Source of the DNA: Psychromicrobium silvestre | GTDB lineage: Bacteria; Actinomycetota; Actinomycetes; Actinomycetales; Micrococcaceae | Length of the DNA stretch: 64,000 nucleotides | NCBI RefSeq assembly: GCF_013408295.1 | Contig: NZ_JACBYQ010000002.1 | Coordinates: forward strand, 496,001-560,000 | Direction of reading: 5' to 3' | Shown here: in pieces, positions 26,612 to 34,733 of the stretch | Numbering within the stretch: position 1 is the first letter of the stretch | Layout: every line of letters begins with the position of its first letter | Notes under the pieces: generated by a model | The model's input: the letters and a program-made list of their open reading frames with translations, nothing else | Told to the model about the DNA's origin: nothing | The model's database searches: none | Translations under genes and position numbers: made by a program

Positions 26612-28220
26612 CCGCCTCGAGCCGTCCTGGCCATTAGCGGTCACACCACTCCCTGGGGAGTCGTTACCGTCATGGCTTCGCACCGTTGCTCGAACCTATC
26701 AGGTCGGGGTCAAGGACATTCTTACTGCTCTGGGATTGCCAACAAAAAGACAGACCTTCACCACCATTGCGCACCATGTGGCAGACAGCGCTGAAACCAT
26801 TTCAGCACAAACCCACACCCCTGCGGACTGGCTAGCCACGGTCAGAGACGAACGCGGCGACCTGTTATGGGCTCGGGCCGTGAAGCTCTATGGTTTCAAA
26901 CCGTTGCCCGTCCAAGCCCCTTCACGGTTCTGCCCGCAATGTTTGTCCGATAACGGTGGCCGATGGCAAGCCTCCTGGTTCTCCCCACTGGCACTGGTGT
27001 GCAACAAGCATCAATGCTTTCTGTACGAGCGTTGTCCGAGATGCGGTATCTACCCTTTCCGGACCACCCGGTGGTTATGGTCCTCCCACCCCGGCAGCCT
27101 TTGCCTGGGACACCTCAGAACCCCGGAGCGTAGCACCCGGTGCGGTCAACGCTTCAATGAACTTCCCTCAAGGGTTGTTACGGCTGAGGAAAGTCGCTTT
27201 CTACGCTGGCAACACCTCTTAGATCAGACAAGAACGCCGTTGAGTGACCTGTCTGATTCTGCAACCAACGACGGCAGAGCATTAGGGATGACGGTGTCCC
27301 CCCACGATTACGCTGATGCCTTCCTGTGGCTACTTGACGCCTCAGGCGGTTTCAACCCACTCATCAAACAGCAACTCGGGCCGAAGAAAATGCGCCAACG
27401 CATCCAGCAACTGAGCGGGATACTCGATCAGCCCCACCCGGGGTCGGCGGCCCGCCTAGCCATCACCGAACATAAAAACCTCATCGCCAAGATCACATAC
27501 ACAGCGGTCGGAAATCCGCACCACCCACCGAACGACTTCGCAGGAAAAATACGTCACGCTCTCCTCGCCCACACCTCTTTCCCCGCCCCTGCCGTGATGC
27601 AGCCGCAAGCTGAACTCAAAGCCCGCCGCATCACCCCAGCTGCGTTATGGATTTCAGAAGCCTCAACTCACCACCTCTTGCAGCAAAAGCGTGTCCATCG
27701 CATCGCTTTGTCGGTGGCCTGGCTAAAAATGCGTACCGACTACAACTGGTCCAAAGCGGGGGCCCATCTTGGACTGCCTTACCGTCTAACCCAAAGCATC
27801 CCAGTGTTCTGGCATGAAGCATCCCTCACCGGCTACACGCACGAAGCACTAGAGTTCCTGGAAGAACTCACTGACCGTGTTGAAGAACTGACTGTCCCGA
27901 TCGACTACCACCGACGTCGAGAAACCTTCAAACACCCGCAACTTCTGGAAAACGCGCTCTACTCAGTCACAGGGGCAACAACTGAGCAAGCCCCAGCGTC
28001 CACCGAAATCCTAGACCTATGGGCACACCTCACCGGGGGGCACCCCTCCTACCCACCCAGTTCATATCAGCGCCTGCTTATCAGCCATCGCCGTCAAGGG
28101 CATCCAAACAACGGAGCCCATCTCAGCCCAGAACTCGCCGCCGCCGTTATCGATGCTCTTCTACCCGCCGCGCCCTGCCTCCGCGATGAACCCGCCACGT
28201 GGAAGCCGCCCCGGGAATGA
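26580..28220 (+). CDS. tniQ: TniQ/TnsD-like target-selection protein
   Basis: 546 residues. N-terminal TniQ signature (PLPGESLPSWLRTVARTYQV) and the zinc-finger set of the family: CPQC (118-121), then LALVCNKHQCFLYERCPRC with H144 and C152/C155. The long C-terminal half is of TnsD type rather than the short (about 400-residue) TniQ and may recognise a DNA target site (inference). ATG at 26580 inside the tnsC end; no good ribosome site, consistent with translational coupling. Third positions are C- and A-rich, the reverse of tnsA/tnsB. Confidence 0.88.
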   Translation: MLRVVPAPQRDRLEPSWPLAVTPLPGESLPSWLRTVARTYQVGVKDILTALGLPTKRQTFTTIAHHVADSAETISAQTHTPADWLATVRDERGDLLWARAVKLYGFKPLPVQAPSRFCPQCLSDNGGRWQASWFSPLALVCNKHQCFLYERCPRCGIYPFRTTRWLWSSHPGSLCLGHLRTPERSTRCGQRFNELPSRVVTAEESRFLRWQHLLDQTRTPLSDLSDSATNDGRALGMTVSPHDYADAFLWLLDASGGFNPLIKQQLGPKKMRQRIQQLSGILDQPHPGSAARLAITEHKNLIAKITYTAVGNPHHPPNDFAGKIRHALLAHTSFPAPAVMQPQAELKARRITPAALWISEASTHHLLQQKRVHRIALSVAWLKMRTDYNWSKAGAHLGLPYRLTQSIPVFWHEASLTGYTHEALEFLEELTDRVEELTVPIDYHRRRETFKHPQLLENALYSVTGATTEQAPASTEILDLWAHLTGGHPSYPPSSYQRLLISHRRQGHPNNGAHLSPELAAAVIDALLPAAPCLRDEPATWKPPRE

Positions 28221-28605
28221 CCCAAAACAGAACACCCATCGGACCACCCTTGGAGTCCTGCAAACTACTCGGCCACGGTACGGGGATAGTCATCACAAAC
28301 CCTTAGTCCCGACTCCGCGATTACCTCACAGACAACTGCTGGCACCTGAGCTAGTTTCGAGGGCACTCCCTAGATTTACTCTTCTTGCTATCTCAAGGTC
28401 AGTTTTTGACAGGCAGAACTTATCTAGCCGGACCCTGATATTTTGCCGGGCCAGTGTAGACGTCCAGGTACGATGGTGCGCAGCTATCGATCGAGATTGG
28501 TGTTGAAATGGTGCCGCGTCCTACACCTGCAGAAGAAGATCCCCGATTTCGGCAAGCACGTCGCCTGTTGGAAGAGATTGGTGAGTCCCGAATGCGCTGC
28601 GTGTT
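28221..28605. other. Non-coding stretch after tniQ
   Basis: 385 bases with no convincing gene apart from the short frame at 28508-28609. TCATCACA at 28290-28297 is the exact reverse complement of TGTGATGA at 22558-22565, a weak candidate for the other transposon terminus, but no matching 5-bp target duplication flanks the pair and there are no TTATCCACA repeats inside it. Confidence 0.4.
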
Positions 28606-28609
28606 TTGA
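28508..28609 (+). CDS. Short frame upstream of, and overlapping, the 28606 gene
   Basis: ATG at 28508, 33 codons, ending VF-stop at 28607-28609 within TTTTGA. The product starts MVPRPTPAEEDPRFRQARRL and has gene-like composition. A minus-one shift on the T4 run would join it to the following frame, which itself has no ATG near its beginning. It is either an overlapping leader peptide, the N-terminus of a frameshifted gene, or chance. Confidence 0.35.
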   Translation: MVPRPTPAEEDPRFRQARRLLEEIGESRMRCVF

Positions 28610-29175
28610 AGGTTCAAGAACATCTTCCGGACAGGCCCTTGACGGACGAAGAGATACGCTGCATTCGATCAATTATCGAGTTAGGGCTGCTTCCAGATCG
28701 CAAGATTAGAACTCTTTGGCGAGCCATGGACACTGTCGGAGCGGACATCAACATCGATATGCTCCGACTTGTCGATGACTTTTTGCCGGATCGCAGATTG
28801 TCAGAAATTGAGTGGGCTGCTCTGTGCCAATGGCTACGCCAACACCGTTCATGGGCAAAGTTCAATCTTTCTCAGGCTGTGAAGACAGAGAGCGATCGTC
28901 GACGGTGGCAACAATCCCGTGTACGCGTCAGGGCCCTGTTGAAGGACGAACCTTGGATCAGTCAGGTCCTAAACTTCATCGGCCAGTACAACCAGGACCA
29001 TGGAGAAGGTCCGTCATGGTCTCAAGCCAGGAAGGCTAATCCCCACCCTCAGTTGTTTTCGGAAGCGTTCTTTCAGGTCATCAGGGTCCTTGCCAAACGA
29101 GGCAGAGTCGCCTTCACTAATATGCCGCGAAGTCTTGCGCTGTATCGACCAGCCGACGAAGCACCCGTGTTGTGA
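28606..29175 (+). CDS. Unrecognised accessory protein (189 aa)
   Basis: I do not recognise this protein. The frame begins with TTG at 28606 (no better start nearby; the first in-frame ATG is about 40 codons in). It is helical and charged, with DRPLTDEEIRCIRSIIELGL, a Trp-rich middle (WAALCQWLRQHRSWAKF) and a C-terminal segment GPSWSQARKANPHPQLFSEA, a pattern often seen in small helix-turn-helix-like proteins. It lies between tniQ and the ImmA/IrrE gene on the same strand. It may be the 3' part of a gene interrupted by a frameshift at 28604-28607 (see the overlapping short frame). Confidence 0.5.
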   Translation: MKVQEHLPDRPLTDEEIRCIRSIIELGLLPDRKIRTLWRAMDTVGADINIDMLRLVDDFLPDRRLSEIEWAALCQWLRQHRSWAKFNLSQAVKTESDRRRWQQSRVRVRALLKDEPWISQVLNFIGQYNQDHGEGPSWSQARKANPHPQLFSEAFFQVIRVLAKRGRVAFTNMPRSLALYRPADEAPVL

Positions 29176-29290
29176 ACACCTGCCGAAACACTCGCGCTAA
29201 TGGCGAAGCACCTCATCTGATCGGGAGGACTTCGTGCTGGCCAAGTGAATGCTCTGCCGAGCACCCGCCCATATAAATCTAGTTCCCATC

Positions 29291-29316
29291 AATATGTAGG
29301 AATATTTCTGCATATT
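29291..29316. promoter_or_regulatory. 26-bp imperfect palindrome upstream of the XRE-ImmA gene
   Basis: Outer arms AATATG / CATATT; the two 13-base halves match at 11 positions. It lies 40-66 bases before the ATG in an AT-rich stretch, the expected place for an autoregulatory operator of the downstream HTH protein. Confidence 0.5.
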
Positions 29317-29356
29317 TATCTTGCAATGAGAGTGCTGATGATTTACTGTGGTGGTT

Positions 29357-30403
29357 ATGGAAGTTTCGCCTAATGGCTCCGCCACTGTGATACGACCCCT
29401 CGTGGGCACGATCAGAGTCGCCCGCGGTCTGACGCAAAAAGAGGTCTCCTCCGAGACGGAGATCTCTCAGGCCGTGTTGTCAAAAGTCGAGAGCGGACTG
29501 ATGGAGCTGGACGAAGAACGGAAGCTTCTCCTGGCGCGAACCCTCAGTGTCCCTGTGCAAGCATTGGACGTTGCCATTGATGAGGGGAAATCATCAGGAT
29601 TGGTTTTCCATCGGAAACGCGCCACCTTGCCAGTATCGAAGACTAATCAAATTCGAGCGATCTTGGACTTCACCCGAGTCCAGGTCGATGCGCTGTTGGG
29701 ATCAGGCCGTCAATCTCCCACTTTGATGAGAACCCCGTTACCAGAGGACGGCCTCACTACGCCGGAGGAAGTCGCGCAGGGCCTCCGAAAGAGGCTTGCT
29801 CTAGCGCCGGGTCCGTTGCCAGACATTGTTCAAGTGCTGGAACAGGCAGGAATGGCGGTCGTTAGGCGCGATCTGGGTTCAACCCAGATTGATGCGATTG
29901 TTAGTTGGCCTGAGGGAGATTGGCCACTGGTCCTCCTTGGTAATCATGCACCAGGTGATCGCCAGCGATTTACCTTGGCTCACGAACTAGGTCACGCGAT
30001 CATGCATCAGCTTCCCTCTGAGTATCAAGAGCAAGAAGCAGACCGATTCGCCAGTGAATTCCTGATGCCATTGCAGGATATCCGGAGCGAACTTAAAGAA
30101 ATAAGCATCCCTTCGCTTGCCCGCCTCAAGTCTCGGTGGCAGGTCTCCATGGCTGCGCTCTTGAGGCGCGCCCGCGATATCGGCACCATTACTGAGGCGC
30201 GGTATAAGGCTCTGATCATTGAAATGTCCCGGGCAGGTTATCGAAAACGAGAACCTGTCGACATTATTGTCGCAGGCCCCCAACAAATTCCAGAAGCCAT
30301 CAAGAGGCGCCTAGCTTTAGGTGAGACACCTTCAGATCTGGCTGAAGCAGCACATCTGACACTCGATGAGTTCGACACTCTTTATGGGAATGAGGAACGA
30401 TGA
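29357..30403 (+). CDS. XRE-family HTH protein with ImmA/IrrE metallopeptidase domain
   Basis: 348 residues. N-terminal XRE HTH (about 15-65, VGTIRVARGLTQKEVSSETE, ISQAVLSKVESG) followed by an ImmA/IrrE (COG2856) zinc-peptidase domain with AHELGHAIMH (about 208-217) and the downstream glutamate in EQEADRFASEFLMP. In ICEBs1 and Deinococcus such proteins cleave a repressor to release gene expression on damage or invasion. The ATG at 29357 is preferred to the GTG at 29348. It overlaps the next gene by ATGA, so the two work together. The C-terminal tail (LALGETPSDLAEAAHLT, LDEFDTLYG) looks like a second small helical module. Confidence 0.9.
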   Translation: MEVSPNGSATVIRPLVGTIRVARGLTQKEVSSETEISQAVLSKVESGLMELDEERKLLLARTLSVPVQALDVAIDEGKSSGLVFHRKRATLPVSKTNQIRAILDFTRVQVDALLGSGRQSPTLMRTPLPEDGLTTPEEVAQGLRKRLALAPGPLPDIVQVLEQAGMAVVRRDLGSTQIDAIVSWPEGDWPLVLLGNHAPGDRQRFTLAHELGHAIMHQLPSEYQEQEADRFASEFLMPLQDIRSELKEISIPSLARLKSRWQVSMAALLRRARDIGTITEARYKALIIEMSRAGYRKREPVDIIVAGPQQIPEAIKRRLALGETPSDLAEAAHLTLDEFDTLYGNEER

Positions 30404-31557
30404 TGGAACCTGAGAACGCCCCCACAGTGAACCTGATCGATGATCGTGAATCTTCTGCGATGTCGACCGTTACACGCCTGTCGCCACTTTCAACCGCCGC
30501 AGCGACAGCGTTGCAAGGTAGGGTGCTGATGCTTGTCAGTTCGAATGCCTTCGACGCGATGAAGCATATCGACACGAAGTACTCCGGGATTGTAATTACC
30601 GGGGCGAAGGCACTAGATACAGTCAGGGTCTTGAAACGCCACCACCCCCAGATGGTTGTAGCGGTCGAACCAACCTCAATCACCAAGTACATTGCGACGG
30701 CCAGCCACCCTTTCGATGTGGCCGAAGGTGACGGGATGTTGATTCCGCTGACCCTCGGGGAGGTTCTCGCAGCCCAAGCAAGAGCCGGTGCCACAGTGAC
30801 TGTGACACCAACCGGCTATATCGCCCCTGGGGAATCACAAGCACTCAAGGCTGCGATTGAACTTGGCAACAAGGAAACTCGTGACGATATGGTGTTGCTG
30901 CTTCCTGTCCACCATCTTTGGTTGTCTAAGAATTGGCTAACTCAGCTCATCGCAGTCGCACGACTAAGTATCCACCCAGTGGCGCTGATCGTTGTCGACA
31001 GCTATCAGGACCCTCTCAGCAACGATGGAGCTGTCGAAGGATACCGAACTTTCTTCCGTCAGGTCCCTGGCGCAATTGCGTGGCGGACGGATCTAGCTGG
31101 GTTCGACGCTCTGGCTCACGGCGCTATCGCTGCCTCAATTGGCTTTCTTCCGAGTATCCGCAGAGGGTTCGAACCCAACAAAGGGTCGAACTCCAGTGAT
31201 CCGAATAACAAAAGCCCTCATCTACTAATACCGAAAATGCTGCGTTATACGCGATCGAGCGTGATGCGTGAACAATGGTTCGCCTCATCGGAGCCAATTT
31301 ATTGCTCATGCATTATCTGTTCCAACAGAGCCCTCGACTCCTACACGACTTCAGATGAGGATCGCCTTCAAGCGCATCTGCACAACCTCGTAGCCCTGAT
31401 GCAGATGCGGCGCGACCTCGGAGTGCTTACAGGTGAAAGCATCTACGAATGGTGGCGCGAGCTGGTAATTCAAGCGCTAGTTGAGCATGAAACTCTTTCG
31501 GCGAAAATTTCGGTAAAAATAGGTGTGCCTGAAGCCCTTAAAAGCTGGGCCGCATAG
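30400..31557 (+). CDS. Candidate TGT/DpdA-like barrel protein with CxCxxC metal site
   Basis: 385 residues, not confidently assigned. Alternating beta and alpha segments (SGIVITGAK, MVVAVEP, MVLLLPV, VALIVVDS, GAIAWRTDLAGFDALAHGA) suggest a TIM-like barrel, and YCSCIICSNR (C302, C304, C307) followed by a histidine at 326 or 328 resembles the zinc site of tRNA-guanine transglycosylases and the DNA-modifying paralogue DpdA, though the Cys-His spacing is shorter than the 26 residues seen in TGT. The catalytic aspartates cannot be placed. Its ATG overlaps the stop of the ImmA/IrrE gene. No preQ0 genes are nearby. The alternative is an unrelated zinc protein. Confidence 0.5.
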   Translation: MMEPENAPTVNLIDDRESSAMSTVTRLSPLSTAAATALQGRVLMLVSSNAFDAMKHIDTKYSGIVITGAKALDTVRVLKRHHPQMVVAVEPTSITKYIATASHPFDVAEGDGMLIPLTLGEVLAAQARAGATVTVTPTGYIAPGESQALKAAIELGNKETRDDMVLLLPVHHLWLSKNWLTQLIAVARLSIHPVALIVVDSYQDPLSNDGAVEGYRTFFRQVPGAIAWRTDLAGFDALAHGAIAASIGFLPSIRRGFEPNKGSNSSDPNNKSPHLLIPKMLRYTRSSVMREQWFASSEPIYCSCIICSNRALDSYTTSDEDRLQAHLHNLVALMQMRRDLGVLTGESIYEWWRELVIQALVEHETLSAKISVKIGVPEALKSWAA

Positions 31558-31586
31558 AACCAAGCTGTGGATTCAAAGGAATCGGC

Positions 31587-32222
31587 TCACCCTGGTGAGT
31601 TTCGCAAGGAATCGTAGGCCACTTCGGCGAATCTCCATAACGCTCCGGTGTACCTGCTCGGCAGGAAAGGGGCTGGCTCAAGCAGCACCTCAAGCGCCAA
31701 AGGATCCTCAGAGAGCTGCACTGAGGTACCAATAACGATACCTACTCCGTAATAGGCTGCTTCCAGGCACATCAGTTCAGCATCATCTGGTATCCGCGAA
31801 AGAATCATAGTGCGTTGGCAATACTGACCAAATCGTGTGGCGTTAGACAGAGTTCGCTCCCAACCCCGCCCCGCAATCCAAACAGCGCGGGGCGTCACAG
31901 CAGGGGCCACAATTCGCTTAACGAGCGCGCCCTCCGCTCCAGAATCCCACTCGATAAGACCTTCACTCATTCCGCTCAGCTGATCTTGCTCCCTGCTAGG
32001 GAAGGCACGAAGCGGCAGGAACGATTCAGAAGGAAGTTTCAGCAGCAAGTCCAAAAGCTCTGGGTTCACTGGGACTCTTACATCACCAGTTTTTCGACGT
32101 TGGATTTCAGCTTGCATAGGTAGGACTTCCAGGCTGACAGGCACACCTTGGAAGTGAGACTTAACCAGTTTTGCCTCAGAGCTGGACGTTGCTAGGTGAG
32201 GGATCGAAGCTAACACATTCAT
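31587..32222 (-). CDS. Unrecognised protein (211 aa) paired with winged-helix gene
   Basis: No family recognised. The product has a cytosolic composition with a basic stretch QAEIQRRKTGDVRVPVNPEL and a glycine/tyrosine-rich segment LEAAYYGVGIVIGTSVQL. The ATG at 32222 follows GGAAGGGG and begins 2 bases after the stop of the winged-helix gene, so the two form an operon opposite to the surrounding accessory genes. The arrangement of a small wHTH protein with an effector-sized partner resembles type IV toxin-antitoxin layouts, but no nucleotidyltransferase motif is visible. Confidence 0.6.
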   Translation of the reverse strand: MNVLASIPHLATSSSEAKLVKSHFQGVPVSLEVLPMQAEIQRRKTGDVRVPVNPELLDLLLKLPSESFLPLRAFPSREQDQLSGMSEGLIEWDSGAEGALVKRIVAPAVTPRAVWIAGRGWERTLSNATRFGQYCQRTMILSRIPDDAELMCLEAAYYGVGIVIGTSVQLSEDPLALEVLLEPAPFLPSRYTGALWRFAEVAYDSLRNSPG

Positions 32223-32224
32223 AA

Positions 32225-32569
32225 TTACCCCTTCCTTCCCATACCCGTAGTGAGGGTCCTTGATCTACGCTCTTTTTCTCGCGCAGTCCGAGTCAATTCT
32301 GCGACCGCCTCCCAAAATGGGTGAGCGCTACGAGTAAAATACTGTGCCCTACTATCCGGCTTTACCGGCTGCCTGGAGACCAACCCAACGACCGTCAAAT
32401 CTACCAGCAATCGATGTACGGTACTTCCAGGAATCTGCGTCAGGGAAGCTAACTGCGTCCCTGTGAACTCTTCAGTAGAGTCCATGATCCCCTCAGCTAA
32501 ACGCAACATGAATCTGTTACCGAAGAGAGTCTTCGACCATGTCTGCTCGCAGTCAGTCGACGAAACCAT
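32225..32569 (-). CDS. Small winged-helix DNA-binding protein
   Basis: 114 residues; the segment FTGTQLASLTQIPGSTVHRLLVDLTVVGLVSRQP is a winged helix of the IclR/MarR type (recognition helix about STVHRLLVDL). No ligand domain follows, only a helical tail with REKERRSRT. Start uncertain: ATG at 32569 is chosen, ATG at 32587 or a start at 32614 are possible. A perfect inverted repeat overlaps the upstream region, fitting autoregulation of this and the following gene. Confidence 0.65.
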   Translation of the reverse strand: MVSSTDCEQTWSKTLFGNRFMLRLAEGIMDSTEEFTGTQLASLTQIPGSTVHRLLVDLTVVGLVSRQPVKPDSRAQYFTRSAHPFWEAVAELTRTAREKERRSRTLTTGMGRKG

Positions 32570-32570
32570 A

Positions 32571-32604
32571 ATTTCATTGTATCCCATATTCCGGAAAATG
32601 AAAT
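32571..32604. promoter_or_regulatory. Inverted repeat upstream of winged-helix gene
   Basis: ATTTCATT (32571-32578) and AATGAAAT (32597-32604), perfect 8-bp arms with an 18-base spacer in an AT-rich stretch just before the winged-helix start. Likely promoter/operator (inference). Confidence 0.45.
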
Positions 32605-32639
32605 ATAAAATCACAACGTTCTAGCTAGTTGGTGCCATT

Positions 32640-33080
32640 TTGTCGGCCGAGTGCCTTAGGGTGGGATCACCGCACAGCAGAGAACTTCTGAAGGTAGTTA
32701 GTTGGATTGCTCTGACTAGCTACCGACAACTCTCCAAAATTTTGGCGCAGTCGCAGTTTCCTCGAGAAATCAGAGTATTTAGAGCCTGGGTTCGATCAGC
32801 ATCGTGTTGCGCCACTGGCCTCGGCGGCCGACGGCGCGGTATCCGCTTTTGTGGTGCAGGCGAGGCTGGCCAGATCTTCCCGGAAAATAGACGATTGGAT
32901 CACCCATTATCCCGCTTGTTCGGCGGTGTATGCCAGGGCTGCGAGGAGGTGCAGCCAATTCCTTGACCCCCAGCAAAGGTGGCGTTGCCGGTGGCAATAC
33001 TTTCGGAATGGATTCGTTCGACTGTAGGCCAGCCTTCCCGCATCATCGACCGGACCACGGCTGGGGGCGGTTCTGAGGTA
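32640..33080. other. Non-coding, possibly decayed stretch before arsR
   Basis: About 440 bases without a gene I can support. Several short frames on both strands exist, none with a ribosome site and recognisable family. Higher GC than the preceding accessory genes. It may be the junction between two imported segments. Confidence 0.4.
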
Positions 33081-33431
33081 TTAGAGCGAGGTGATGAGTC
33101 CGGCAGCCTGTTCCAAGGCGCCGGGAACCAGGGAGTAGTAGGCCCAGGTGCCGCGTTTTTCCCTGGTGAGAAAACCGGCATCGACCAAGATTTTCAGGTG
33201 GTGCGATACTGTGGGCTGCCCTAAACCGAGCGGTTCGGTCAGATCGCAGACGCATGCTTCCCCGCCCTGGCCAGCCTTGACTATGGAGAGTAGCCGGAGC
33301 CGATTGGGATCAGCCAGCGCCTTCAAAAAGGCTGCCCGTTGCTGCGCTTCCTCGGCTGCCAAGGTGTCTACGGTGCTGGGAGTGCAGCATGCATCGACGG
33401 GGGTTAGCTCGAGGGTCTGCAGTGCGGTCAT
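33081..33431 (-). CDS. arsR: ArsR-family arsenite-responsive repressor
   Basis: 116 residues; winged helix at about 35-95 with GQPTVSHHLKILVDAGFL and the beta-wing TREKRGTWAYYSL. Candidate As(III) ligands: CC in VDACCTPS near the N-terminus and the CVC pair in EACVCDLTEPL at the DNA-binding helix, as in classic ArsR proteins. Divergent from the ACR3 gene with an operator-like repeat between them, so it should repress both. Start ATG at 33431; longer frame to 33458 lacks a site. Confidence 0.93.
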   Translation of the reverse strand: MTALQTLELTPVDACCTPSTVDTLAAEEAQQRAAFLKALADPNRLRLLSIVKAGQGGEACVCDLTEPLGLGQPTVSHHLKILVDAGFLTREKRGTWAYYSLVPGALEQAAGLITSL

Positions 33432-33451
33432 GGAGTCCAGTATGACACATA

Positions 33452-33505
33452 TTGACATCCATCGATATATGCGGTGATACTCAATACATCGATAACATTC
33501 GATGT
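33452..33505 (+). promoter_or_regulatory. ars promoter and ArsR-type operator
   Basis: TTGACA at 33452-33457 and GATACT at 33476-33481 (18-base spacing) form a sigma-70-like promoter toward the ACR3 gene. An inverted repeat ACATCGA (33486-33492) / TCGATGT (33499-33505) lies just downstream, with a related CATCGATAT at 33459-33467, fitting ArsR binding over the start of transcription. Confidence 0.6.
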
Positions 33506-33521
33506 TTAGTTGAGGAGTTTC

Positions 33522-34703
33522 GTGAGTGCTCTAGCCCCTGATCTGGCCGATGAGAAGAGCGTGGTGGGTAAGTTATCGACGCTCGACCGGTTCTTACCGG
33601 TATGGATTGTTACTGCGATGGTCGTTGGTCTTTTGCTTGGAAGGCTTATTCCGGGCTTGAACACGGCATTAGATGCGGTGAAGATCGGGTCGGTGTCGTT
33701 ACCGATCGCGATCGGCTTGTTGGTGATGATGTATCCGGTATTGGCGAAAGTCCGGTACAACGAAACTGGCCGGGTGCTTTCCGACCGGAAGCTGTTGGTG
33801 ACCTCGTTAGTGATGAACTGGGTGTTAGCGCCGGCGTTGATGTTCGCTTTGGCCTGGATTTTCATTCCTGATCTGCCCGAATACAGGACGGGTTTGATCA
33901 TTGTGGGTCTGGCCCGGTGTATTGCGATGGTGATGATCTGGAACGACCTTGCTTGTGGTGATCGGGAAGCAGGAGCGGTTTTGGTGGCGATTAATTCGGT
34001 GTTCCAAGTCCTCGCGTTCGGTGCACTGGGCTGGTTTTACCTTCAGCTCCTCCCCTCTTGGCTTGGCTTGCCGACCACTAGTGCTGATTTCTCTTTCTGG
34101 TCTATCAGTGTCTCGGTGCTGATTTTTCTGGGCATCCCGCTACTGGCCGGATTCTTGACTCGTGTTCTCGGGGAGAAGGCTAAGGGCCGGCCCTGGTACG
34201 AGGATCGTCTTCTGCCGAAACTTGGGCCGTGGGCGCTCTACGGTTTGTTGTTCACCATCGCTGTGCTCTTCGCCCTGCAAGGGGAAACGATCAGCAACAA
34301 ACCGTTGGATGTCATCAGGATCGCGGTGCCTTTGCTGGTGTATTTCCTGGTGGTCTTCACCGCCGGCATGTTGATCGGTAATGCCCTGGCACTGGGGTAT
34401 GCAAAGACCACGACGTTAGCGTTCACGGCGGCAGGGAACAATTTCGAGCTGGCGATCGCGGTCGCGATTGGCACTTTCGGTGTTGCCTCCGGCCAAGCCC
34501 TCGCCGGGGTCGTCGGCCCGCTCATCGAAGTTCCCGTGCTCGTCGCCCTGGTCTACGCAGCGCTCTGGGCGCGGCGCCGATTCTTCACCCCCACATCAGC
34601 CCACATCAACCTGGCCAGTACCGGAACAACTAGTACCGGATCAGCGGTGTTAGGGGCAGCTACTGCAGATGAACCGGCTTCTGCTGTTATCAACGGTCAT
34701 TAG
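33522..34703 (+). CDS. ACR3-family arsenite efflux transporter
   Basis: 393-residue integral membrane carrier (about 10 helices) exporting As(III), often called arsB or acr3 in ars operons. Family features: LSTLDRFLPVWIVTAMVVGL at the start, the motif ARCIAMVMIWNDLACGD with the essential cysteine, and GNNFELAIAVAIGTFG near the end. The GTG at 33522 follows GAGGAG; the TTG at 33510 overlaps the site. A polar tail of about 30 residues extends beyond the last helix. First gene of the plus-strand ars operon. Confidence 0.95.
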   Translation: MSALAPDLADEKSVVGKLSTLDRFLPVWIVTAMVVGLLLGRLIPGLNTALDAVKIGSVSLPIAIGLLVMMYPVLAKVRYNETGRVLSDRKLLVTSLVMNWVLAPALMFALAWIFIPDLPEYRTGLIIVGLARCIAMVMIWNDLACGDREAGAVLVAINSVFQVLAFGALGWFYLQLLPSWLGLPTTSADFSFWSISVSVLIFLGIPLLAGFLTRVLGEKAKGRPWYEDRLLPKLGPWALYGLLFTIAVLFALQGETISNKPLDVIRIAVPLLVYFLVVFTAGMLIGNALALGYAKTTTLAFTAAGNNFELAIAVAIGTFGVASGQALAGVVGPLIEVPVLVALVYAALWARRRFFTPTSAHINLASTGTTSTGSAVLGAATADEPASAVINGH

Positions 34704-34733
34704 TCAGATTTCTCGAGAAGGAGAGTATTTGTG

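Noticed and set aside
28290-28297. TCATCACA as the right terminus of the tns element
   Set aside because: It mirrors the first 8 bases of the left candidate, but the flanking five bases (CAGCC left, AACCC right) do not match and no end repeats lie inside it.
32640-33080. Short frames on both strands before arsR as genes
   Set aside because: No ribosome sites, no recognisable family and mutually overlapping; treated as non-coding.
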